Of a stretch of 20,985 nucleotides of DNA, positions 14,605 through 20,985 are shown one piece after another. The translations under genes and the position numbers were made by a program. Position 1 is the stretch's first letter, and every line of letters begins with the position of its first letter. The notes beneath the pieces were generated by a model that saw only the letters and a list, made by a program, of their open reading frames with translations, was not told the origin of the DNA and ran no database searches. Source of the stretch: JBOGIF01 sp050742415 (lineage in GTDB: Bacteria; Actinomycetota; Acidimicrobiia; Acidimicrobiales; AC-14); assembly GCA_050742415.1 (NCBI GenBank), contig JBOGIF010000150.1, forward strand, positions 1 through 20,985. The letters run 5' to 3'.

Positions 14605-15511
14605 GGGACCGGGCCGTTGCCTGGCGGCGCTGCTGGTCGCCGCGGCCACGGCCACGGCCGCCTGCTCGGTCGGCGGGGGCCTGAGGGTCGAGCCGCTACC
14701 CGACCCGCCACCGACATTGGCGACCACCACCACCGACGTGCCGCCCGACCTCAGCCAGGTGGCGCTGCCGTCGGCCCGCGGTCGCACGACGACCACCGCC
14801 GTCGTCCTCGGCCCCGGGCAGGCCAACCTGGAGGGCACGGTGGTCGGCCCGACCGGCCCGGTCCCGGGGGCGGTGATCCGGGTCGAGCGGATGGTGGGCG
14901 AGACGGTCGTGTCCTCCGACCTGGTGTCGGCCGACGGCACCTGGTCGCTGCCCGGCGTGCGCGGCGGCCAGTACCGCATCCGGGCCTGGCGGCCGCCCGA
15001 CCTGGCGCAGGTCGAACCGGCCCGGCTGTTCCTCGGCGCCCGGGACAAGGTGCCGGTGGAGCTGAAGCTGGAGCAGTTCGCCGGCCCCCATGCCTCCCCC
15101 GCACTGGCGCCCACACCGGCGGTGGTCGACCAGCCGGTCAACCTCGTGGTGCAGGTCACGGTTCGTTCCGTCGACGGGGCCGGGATCGTGCGGGCCGTCC
15201 CGGTCCCGGTGACGCGCGTCGAGCTGTCGGCGTCGGCGGCCTGGCTCATCCGGTCGGCCAACGTCACCCTCACCGATTCGACCGGCCGGGCCCGTTGGGA
15301 ACTCCTGTGCCGGGTCGGCGGTGTCCAGCCCGTGTCGGTGGTGGTCAACGGCACGACGACCCTCCCGCTGGAGCTGCCGGCCTGCGCCGACCCGCCGGCG
15401 GTGGCGGCCGACCCCGTACCGGGCGCCGGGCCGTCGACCACCACCACGACCACCGGCCGGCCCCCTGGTACGACAACGACCACGACCACGACGACCCGCC
15501 CCCGGCCGTGA
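14594..15511 (+). CDS. Probable exported lipoprotein with carboxypeptidase-regulatory-like domain and Thr-rich tail
   Basis: About 305 residues if the TTG at 14594 is the start, overlapping the YgfZ gene by 11 bases. It gives a short basic head (Arg8), a hydrophobic core LAALLVAAATATAAC and a possible lipobox Cys24. The lipobox is imperfect (Thr at -3). Residues about 78-150 resemble a CarboxypepD_reg/SpaA-like beta domain (NLEGTVVGPTGPVPGAVIRV, SADGTWSLPGVRGGQYRIRA). A second beta-rich region (180-275) follows. The C-terminus is low-complexity Thr/Pro/Arg. Earlier in-frame starts reach 14513 but sit inside ygfZ and give no signal peptide. It probably sits on the outer face of the membrane; role unknown. 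It ends 12 bases from the convergent helicase gene. Confidence 0.65.
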   Translation: MSAEGPGRCLAALLVAAATATAACSVGGGLRVEPLPDPPPTLATTTTDVPPDLSQVALPSARGRTTTTAVVLGPGQANLEGTVVGPTGPVPGAVIRVERMVGETVVSSDLVSADGTWSLPGVRGGQYRIRAWRPPDLAQVEPARLFLGARDKVPVELKLEQFAGPHASPALAPTPAVVDQPVNLVVQVTVRSVDGAGIVRAVPVPVTRVELSASAAWLIRSANVTLTDSTGRARWELLCRVGGVQPVSVVVNGTTTLPLELPACADPPAVAADPVPGAGPSTTTTTTGRPPGTTTTTTTTTRPRP

Positions 15512-15523
15512 GCCGGGCGCTCC

Positions 15524-18019
15524 TCAGAGCCGCTCGACGCCGGTGACGGCCACGACGGCTTCGCCGGCGGCCACGCTGGCGTCGAGGTCGACCTCGGCCA
15601 CGACGGCCCACTCGTGGAAGCCGGCGGGGTCGTCCAGGATCTGGCGCACCCTCCACCGGCCGGGCCCCTCGTCGACCTCCAGCAGCGCCGCCGCCCGCGC
15701 CGGGGGGCCGGTGCCGATCGTGTCGTGTTCGGTGAAGTACGGGGCCAGCGCCTCCTCCCAGCCGGTCGCCGTCCACGCCGGGTCGAGTTCGGCCAGGGCC
15801 GTGTAGCGGCGCCCGGCCGCCAGTTCGACCCGGCGGAACAGAGCGTTGCGCACCAGCACGTGGAAGGCCCGGCGGTTGGCGGTGATGGGCGGCGGGGTGT
15901 CGTCCCGCGCCTCCAGCGGGACCGCCGCCTGCGGATGGCTCAGCTCCTCCCACTCGTCGAGCAGGGAGCTGTCGACCTGGCGGACCAGGGCGCCCAGCCA
16001 CTCGGCCAGGTCGTACAGCTCCTCGGTCTTGGCGTCCTCGGGAACCGTCTGGTTCAGCGCCTTGAAGGCGTCGCTCAGATAGCGCAGCACCACACCCTCG
16101 GAGCGGGCCAGCTGGTAGTAGCCGGTGAAGTCGTTGAAGGTCATGGCCCGCTCGAACAGGTCACGGGCCACCGACTTGGGTGACAGGAAGTGGTCGGCCA
16201 CCCAGGGGTGACCCTGGCGGTAGGACTCCAGCGCGGCGGACAACAGATCGGCCAGGGGCTTGGGGTGGGTGATGGTCTCGAGGCGGGCCATGCGCTCCTC
16301 GTACTCGATGCCGGCGGCCTTCATCTGGGTGACGGCCTCGCCTTTGGCCTTCGACTCCTGGGCGTAGAGCACCTGAGAGGGGTCGTCCAGGGTGGCCTCG
16401 ATGATCGACAGGACATCGAGGGCGTAGGTGTCGGATTCCCGGTCGAGCAGTTCGAAGGCGGCCAGGGCGAAGGGGCTGAGGGGCTGGTTCAGGGCGAAGT
16501 CCGACTGGAGATCGACAGTGACGCGGGTGGTGCGACCGGAGGCGTCGGCCGCGGAGAGCCGCTCGACGACACCGGCCGCGAGAAGCGACCGGTAGATGGC
16601 GATCGAGCGGCGGATGTGGCGGCGCTGGGCCGGCCGGGGTTCGTGGTTGTCCACCAGCAGATCGCGCAGCGCCCGGCAGCCGTCGCCGGGACGGTCGAGC
16701 ACGTTGAGCATCATCGAATGGGAGACGGCGAAACTGGAGGCCATCGTTTCGGGGGCGGCGGCCACGAGGCGCTCGAAGGTCGGCACCCCCCACGACACGA
16801 AGCCGTCGGGCGGCTTCCTGCGAACGACCTTGCGGCGCAACTTCAAGTCGGTGCCCGCCCTGGCCAGCGCCCGCTCGTTGTCCACCACGTGCTCGGGCGC
16901 CTGTACGGCCACGGTGCCGGCGACATCGAACCCGGCCCGCCCCGCCCGCCCGGCGATCTGATGGAACTCACGGGCGGTGAGGATCCGCACCTTGGTACCG
17001 TCGTACTTGCTCAAGGCGGTGAACAGGACCGAGCGGATGGGGACGTTGATCCCCACGCCCAACGTGTCGGTGCCGCAGATGACCTTCAGCAGCCCGGCCT
17101 GGGCCAGCCGCTCCACCAGGCGGCGGTACTTGGGCAGCATCCCGGCGTGGTGGACGCCGATGCCGTGGCGGACGAAGCGCGACAGCGTGCGACCGAACAC
17201 CGTGGTGAAACGAAAGGCGCCGATCAGCGCGGCGATGGCGTCCTTTTCGGCCCGGGTGCAGACGTTGACGCTCATCAGGGCCTGGGCCCGCTCCACCGCC
17301 GACGCCTGGGTGAAGTGGACGACGTAGGCGGGGGCCTGCGAGGTGGCCAGCAGCTCCTCGATGGTCTCGTGCAGCGGCGTGGTCCGCCACGAGTAGTGCA
17401 GCGGCACCGGGCGGGTGGTGTTGGCGACGACGGCGGTGGGGCGCGAGGTCCGCCGGGTGAGGTCCTCGCCGAGGCGGGTTACGTCCCCGAGCGTGGCCGA
17501 CATGAGGAGGAACTGGGCCCGGGGCAGTGTCAGCAGGGGAACCTGCCACGCCCACCCGCGGCTGGGATCGGCGTAGAAGTGGAACTCGTCCATGACGACC
17601 TGCTCGATCCTCGACGCCGCCCCCTCGCGCAGCGCCATGTTGGCCAGGATCTCGGCGGTGCAGCAGATGATCGGAGCGGCGCCGTTGACGCTGGCGTCGC
17701 CGGTCATCATGCCCACGGCGTCGGTGCCGAAGACTGCGCACAGGTCGAAGAACTTCTCCGACACCAGCGCCTTGATCGGCGCGGTGTAGAAGCTGCGCCG
17801 CCGGCCGGCCAGGGCGGCCAGGTGGGCGCCGACGGCCACCAGGCTCTTACCCGAGCCGGTCGGTGTGCTCAGGATGACGTTGGCCCCCGAGAGGAGTTCG
17901 ATGAGCGCCTCCTCCTGGGCCGGATACAGCGTCAGGCCGCGGGCCTCGGCCCACGTGCCGAAGGCATCGAAAAGGGCGTCGGGGTCGGCGTTGATCGGGA
18001 TCTGTTCGGTCAGGGTGAT
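15524..18019 (-). CDS. DEAD/DEAH-box helicase with DUF3516 C-terminal domain
   Basis: About 831 residues, a superfamily 2 ATP-dependent (probably RNA) helicase of the actinobacterial DUF3516 type. It has the Q-like LYPAQEEALIELL (31-43), Walker A STPTGSGKS (51-59), FYTAPIKAL motif Ia, DEFHFY motif II (144-149, DEFH in place of DEVH), LLMSATLGD motif III and QIAGRAGRAGFD motif VI. A long helical DUF3516 region follows (about 400-831; FNDFTGYYQLARSEGVVLRY). No ATG, GTG or TTG occurs in frame before 17839, which lies inside Walker A, so the real start must be non-canonical or mutated. ATC at 18019 lies 6 bases after a TAGCCT box and yields the normal family N-terminus; a CTG at 18013 is the alternative. 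Confidence 0.85.
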   Translation of the reverse strand: MTLTEQIPINADPDALFDAFGTWAEARGLTLYPAQEEALIELLSGANVILSTPTGSGKSLVAVGAHLAALAGRRRSFYTAPIKALVSEKFFDLCAVFGTDAVGMMTGDASVNGAAPIICCTAEILANMALREGAASRIEQVVMDEFHFYADPSRGWAWQVPLLTLPRAQFLLMSATLGDVTRLGEDLTRRTSRPTAVVANTTRPVPLHYSWRTTPLHETIEELLATSQAPAYVVHFTQASAVERAQALMSVNVCTRAEKDAIAALIGAFRFTTVFGRTLSRFVRHGIGVHHAGMLPKYRRLVERLAQAGLLKVICGTDTLGVGINVPIRSVLFTALSKYDGTKVRILTAREFHQIAGRAGRAGFDVAGTVAVQAPEHVVDNERALARAGTDLKLRRKVVRRKPPDGFVSWGVPTFERLVAAAPETMASSFAVSHSMMLNVLDRPGDGCRALRDLLVDNHEPRPAQRRHIRRSIAIYRSLLAAGVVERLSAADASGRTTRVTVDLQSDFALNQPLSPFALAAFELLDRESDTYALDVLSIIEATLDDPSQVLYAQESKAKGEAVTQMKAAGIEYEERMARLETITHPKPLADLLSAALESYRQGHPWVADHFLSPKSVARDLFERAMTFNDFTGYYQLARSEGVVLRYLSDAFKALNQTVPEDAKTEELYDLAEWLGALVRQVDSSLLDEWEELSHPQAAVPLEARDDTPPPITANRRAFHVLVRNALFRRVELAAGRRYTALAELDPAWTATGWEEALAPYFTEHDTIGTGPPARAAALLEVDEGPGRWRVRQILDDPAGFHEWAVVAEVDLDASVAAGEAVVAVTGVERL

Positions 18020-18025
18020 CGGTCG

Positions 18026-18031
18026 AGGCTA
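18026..18031 (-). promoter_or_regulatory. -10 box upstream of the helicase
   Basis: TAGCCT on the minus strand is followed by cgaccg and then ATC (18019), the same geometry as the corA leaderless start (TAGGCT, cgacccg, ATG). The TAG of this box is also the in-frame stop bounding the reading frame. Confidence 0.45.
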
Positions 18032-18052
18032 GAGGCCGCCCCCGGACCCCGG

Positions 18053-18101
18053 TCAGGACCCCAGGTCATGACACCAGGCCATGACCGTGGTCATGTCCTG
18101 A
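18053..18101. repeat. Nested inverted repeats between the divergent helicase and tyrosinase genes
   Basis: The outer arms tcaggac (18053-18059) and gtcctga (18095-18101) enclose three copies of a 7-base half site: ggtcatg (18064-18070), catgacc (18080-18086) and ggtcatg (18089-18095). The last two form a near-perfect dyad with a 2-base centre. It could be an operator for a dimeric regulator or a set of alternative RNA hairpins. It lies 28-76 bases before the tyrosinase-VWA ATG. Confidence 0.7.
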
Positions 18102-18128
18102 ATCGAGCCGCCCGGCCTCTGGGGAACC

Positions 18129-20852
18129 ATGGCCAAGCCCCGACGGAACATCGCCCACCTCTCGCCCCAGGAGCGCCAGGCGTTCGTCGACGCCGTGCTG
18201 GGTATCGACCTCCTCGCCTACGCCGACGGGGTTTCCTACTGGGACAAGCAGGACCAGATCCACCAGTCGACGCACAACCACAACGGGAACTCGTTCCTCC
18301 CCTGGCACCGGGAGCTGGTCAACCGGTTCGAGGCGCTGCTGCAGCAGGTCGACCCCGACATCGCCCTGCCCTACTGGGACTGGACCGAGGACCCGCGGGC
18401 GGCCGGCGACGGGCAGGGGGGCACCGTCGACCTGTCGGACGATGCGCTGATGGGAACGATGAGCGGCGCCATGAGTGGTGTCCTGGCCGGGTTCCACAAC
18501 GGCGGTCTCCTGGCCGGCAGCCGGGAGGCGACCGGCGATCCCGCCGACCCGCCCCGGATCGTGGAGCGTGACGCCGGCCCCGGGGCCCCGGCCGTCGACT
18601 CAGACGCCACCATCATCGCCGCCGGAGCCGCCCTGGCCCAGGCCCAGCAGTGGACGGCGTTCCAGCTGGCCCTGGAGTCGGCCCACGACACGGCCCACGG
18701 CTACGTGGGTGGCGACATCGGCGCGCTCCACGCCGCCTTCGAGGACCCCTTCGTATTCCTGCTTCACGCCAACGTCGACCGGCTCTTCGCCATGTGGCAG
18801 ACCACGCCCGGGCAGAACTGGCGGCTCGATCCCGGCCAGGTCTACGGCGACCAGGCGAACACCGCCGACCCCAAGGGCATCCTGCACAACCTCCAACCCT
18901 GGGACGGCACGGTGCAGTTCGGCGCCCCCATCGAGCCGTGGACCGGCGCGTCGCCGAGCATCGTCGTCAGGAACTCGGCCCATCCGGCGGTGGTCCGCCC
19001 GCCGTGCTACGACACCCTGCCCCTGACCGTGGAGCAGGTGGCGCCGTTGGCGGGCGACCCCATCCGCTTCCTCGGGGTGGTCGAGTTCCTGCCCGTGGCC
19101 CGCGCCCTGCGGCTGCGGGTGCGGGGGTGCCGGGCGGTCACGGCGAATGCGTCGGTCACCGCGCCGTTCACCCTGCAGCAGGCCAGCGTCACCACCGCCG
19201 ATCCCGAGGGCTTCGAGGTCACCGATCTGCTGGTGTGGGTCCTCTACGCACCGGGCGGGGACGGCACCGCCGACTCGGGCACCCTGACGGTCGAGGTGCC
19301 CGAGACCGGCGATGTCTTTGTCATCGACGTGGAGGCCACCGTCGTGGCCAACCCGACCGTGGCCTCGTCGCTGGTGCTCGACACCTCCGCCAGCATGAGT
19401 GCGGCGTCGGGGGTCGGGGTCCAGACCCGGATGGGAGTGCTCCACTCCGCGGCGCCGTTGTTCGTCCAGCTCCTCGACGACACCGACGGCGTGGGCGTGG
19501 TCCGGTTCGATACCGACGCCGTCGAGGTCGAGCCCGTCCAGGTGGCCGGGCCCCTGATCGGCGGCGGCGGCCGGGCCGACGCCTTCGCCGCCATCGCCAA
19601 CTCGCAGCCCAACCCGCTGGGCCTCACGGCCATCGGCGACGGCCTCCAGGCCGGCGACACCCAGCTGGCGATGGTCGCCGGTGGCTTCGACAGCTCGGCC
19701 ACCGTGGTGTTCACCGATGGTCACGAGACGGCCGACCAGACGATCGCCGCCGTCTCGTCCCTGATCAACAGCCGGGTCTTCGCCATCGGTCTGGGCACGG
19801 CCGACCAGCTCAACCCGGGGGCGCTGTCGGACATCGCCGACGGCACCGGCGGTTACCTGCTGCTGACGGGCAACCCCGGGCCTGACGACACCATCCTGCT
19901 CCAGAAGTACTTCGCCCAGGTTCTGGCCGGTGCCACCAACTCGGCGATCGTCGTCGACCCCGACGGTATCGTGCCGGTGGGCGGCTCGGCCGTGGTGGCC
20001 TTCCCGCTGACGGCCGCCGACATACGGGCCGATGTCATCGTCCTCAGCGAGATGGCCGGCGTCCTGGACATCAGCCTGGTCGCCCCCGACGGCACGACGC
20101 TGCCGGCCGGCGCTTCCACCACGGCTGGCACGGGCAGCTACCGGATGGTGCGCTTCTCGCCGTCGAGCCTGTCCGACCCATCGGCCGCCGCCGGCCAGTG
20201 GAAGGCCGTGCTTCGCGTCGACCGAAAGCGGCTCAAGAAGTGGTTCTCGCAGTACCGGGAGCGGCTGGCCGGCGCCGAGCACCGGCGGTCCGACCAGTTC
20301 CTGGAGCGGCGGACGGCCGAGGTGAAGGTTCACGGCGTGCCCTTCACCTTGAGTGTCCAGGCCCGCAGCGCCCTGCGGCTCGACGTGTCGATAGCCCAGG
20401 CGTCCCGCCGGCCGGGGTCGCCGGCCCGGCTCATCGCCACCTTGACCGACAGCGGCATCCCGCTGGGTGGTTCGGCGGCGGTGACGGCGGTGGTGACCGC
20501 TCCGGGCGGCGCCACCTCGGTCGTGCGGCTCGGCGAGGACGAACCGGGGCGATTCATCGCCGACCTCGCCACCTACGAGGCCGGGGTGTACCGGGTGCTG
20601 GTCCGGGCGTCGGGCGACGACCTGCGGGGCACGGCGTTCCTCCGGGAGGAGCTGCGGACGGCGGCGGTGTGGGCGAGGGGCGACGACCCGTCGCCGGCGG
20701 TCGTCGACCCGTCACCCGACCGCGGCGACGGCCTGGACCCCTGCCGCCTGCTGGCGTGCCTCCTCGGCATCGACGGCGTGCGTGGCGCGCTGGAGCGCCA
20801 CGGCATCGATCCCGACGAGGTGGCCGCCTGTGTGAAGCGGACCTGCCGTTAG
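18129..20852 (+). CDS. Tyrosinase-von Willebrand factor A fusion protein
   Basis: A 907-residue multidomain protein. Residues about 1-240 are a type 3 copper (tyrosinase) domain. Cu-A has IHQSTHNHNGNSFLPWHREL, with His51 and His60 and a further ligand among His45/His49, plus the LPYWDWTED block. Cu-B has ESAHDTAH (His186, His190) and FLLHANVDRLFAMWQ (His213). Residues about 300-405 are beta-rich. Residues about 412-600 are a VWA domain with a complete MIDAS: DTSAS (418-422), Thr500 in LGLTAIGDGL, and Asp530 in VFTDGHE. Residues about 605-850 are further beta-sandwich modules around a basic helical stretch (700-730). The last 30 residues hold four Cys (882, 886, 901, 906). No signal peptide and no MelC1-like caddie gene is seen. 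It may oxidise phenols, but substrate and location are unknown. Confidence 0.9.
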   Translation: MAKPRRNIAHLSPQERQAFVDAVLGIDLLAYADGVSYWDKQDQIHQSTHNHNGNSFLPWHRELVNRFEALLQQVDPDIALPYWDWTEDPRAAGDGQGGTVDLSDDALMGTMSGAMSGVLAGFHNGGLLAGSREATGDPADPPRIVERDAGPGAPAVDSDATIIAAGAALAQAQQWTAFQLALESAHDTAHGYVGGDIGALHAAFEDPFVFLLHANVDRLFAMWQTTPGQNWRLDPGQVYGDQANTADPKGILHNLQPWDGTVQFGAPIEPWTGASPSIVVRNSAHPAVVRPPCYDTLPLTVEQVAPLAGDPIRFLGVVEFLPVARALRLRVRGCRAVTANASVTAPFTLQQASVTTADPEGFEVTDLLVWVLYAPGGDGTADSGTLTVEVPETGDVFVIDVEATVVANPTVASSLVLDTSASMSAASGVGVQTRMGVLHSAAPLFVQLLDDTDGVGVVRFDTDAVEVEPVQVAGPLIGGGGRADAFAAIANSQPNPLGLTAIGDGLQAGDTQLAMVAGGFDSSATVVFTDGHETADQTIAAVSSLINSRVFAIGLGTADQLNPGALSDIADGTGGYLLLTGNPGPDDTILLQKYFAQVLAGATNSAIVVDPDGIVPVGGSAVVAFPLTAADIRADVIVLSEMAGVLDISLVAPDGTTLPAGASTTAGTGSYRMVRFSPSSLSDPSAAAGQWKAVLRVDRKRLKKWFSQYRERLAGAEHRRSDQFLERRTAEVKVHGVPFTLSVQARSALRLDVSIAQASRRPGSPARLIATLTDSGIPLGGSAAVTAVVTAPGGATSVVRLGEDEPGRFIADLATYEAGVYRVLVRASGDDLRGTAFLREELRTAAVWARGDDPSPAVVDPSPDRGDGLDPCRLLACLLGIDGVRGALERHGIDPDEVAACVKRTCR

Positions 20853-20862
20853 GCACCGCACG

Positions 20863-20868
20863 TAGGCT
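20863..20868 (+). promoter_or_regulatory. -10 box upstream of trpC
   Basis: TAGGCT lies 9 bases before the GTG at 20878 and 10 bases after the preceding stop codon. It fits a leaderless or nearly leaderless start and indicates that trpC is not read only from the tyrosinase-VWA promoter. Confidence 0.4.
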
Positions 20869-20877
20869 CGGGCCCCT

Positions 20878-20985
20878 GTGACGACGTACCTGGCGCCCAT
20901 CCTGGCCGCCCACCGGGCGCGGGCGGCCGCCGACCGCCGGCCGCTCGGGCCGCTGGTCGAGGCGGCGAGGGCCGTGGCCCCGGCC
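20878..20985 (+). CDS. trpC: Indole-3-glycerol phosphate synthase, N-terminal part (partial)
   Basis: From the GTG at 20878 to the window edge, 36 codons begin TTYLAPILAAHRARAAADRR and continue PLGPLVEAARAVAP. This matches the N-terminal helix of actinobacterial TrpC ('YLD.ILA.HR..A..D.R'), the tryptophan-pathway enzyme closing the indole ring. The catalytic barrel lies outside the window. The call rests on the N-terminus only. Confidence 0.72.
   Translation, partial: MTTYLAPILAAHRARAAADRRPLGPLVEAARAVAPA

Noticed and set aside
15400..15511. Thr-codon-rich (ACC/ACG) run as a CRISPR-like or DNA tandem array
   Set aside because: It is a low-complexity poly-Thr tail at the end of an exported protein, with no regular spacer structure.
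16190..18571. Very long open frame on the plus strand opposite the helicase (793 codons)
   Set aside because: It is the antisense shadow of a well-supported helicase gene. The peptide is Gly/Gln/His/Arg-rich without motifs, and it runs on into the tyrosinase gene in the wrong frame.
18600..20333. Long minus-strand open frame opposite the tyrosinase-VWA gene (577 codons)
   Set aside because: It is a GC-rich shadow frame. The plus strand carries clear copper and MIDAS motifs, and the minus frame has none.

Overview
The window is about 21 kb of very GC-rich chromosomal DNA. GC-ending codons, frequent GTG starts, four-base gene overlaps and several TAnnnT -10 boxes placed 6-9 bases before a start codon (leaderless genes) point to a high-GC actinobacterium. 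The gene types (DUF3516 helicase, SCO6745-family protein, ECF42 sigma factors with DGPF partners) fit this, and the overall look suggests an acidimicrobial lineage. That placement is inference.

Left part (1-2303): the tail of a DUF4143-type ATPase, then an ECF sigma factor whose stop overlaps (ATGA) the start of a probable anti-sigma/membrane partner carrying three C-terminal repeats, then a gene-poor stretch with degraded coding sequence.

Middle part (2304-9456): an accessory, rearranged region. A two-gene module (a DGPF/YCII protein plus an ECF42 sigma factor with a TPR-like C-terminus) occurs twice in opposite orientations, at 2307-3942 (+) and 7160-8714 (-). The copies share about 92-94% protein identity and a conserved upstream element that fits an ECF42 promoter. 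The second sigma copy has lost its last 35 residues at a breakpoint that also cuts an AbrB-type antitoxin gene. Between the copies lie an SCO6745-family protein, a VOC protein, a frameshifted tyrosine-integrase remnant and a SAM methyltransferase. A broken small membrane-protein gene follows the second copy.

Right part (9429-20985): more ordinary chromosome. It holds a CorA-type transporter, an unrecognised protein with an Ig-like N-terminus, a multiply broken methionine aminopeptidase gene overlapping a SufE-like gene, and a divergent rhodanese followed by a YgfZ-type folate-binding protein and a Thr-rich exported protein. The rhodanese, SufE and YgfZ proteins together suggest sulfur transfer and Fe-S cluster work. 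Then come a DUF3516 DEAD/DEAH helicase with no ATG/GTG/TTG start where one is expected, a 907-residue tyrosinase-VWA fusion protein, and the first codons of trpC.

No CRISPR array, rRNA, tRNA or intact transposase was seen. The most novel-looking item is the tyrosinase-VWA fusion with its four-cysteine tail, preceded by nested inverted repeats. Next are the inverted ECF42 module pair and the rearrangement scars around it.
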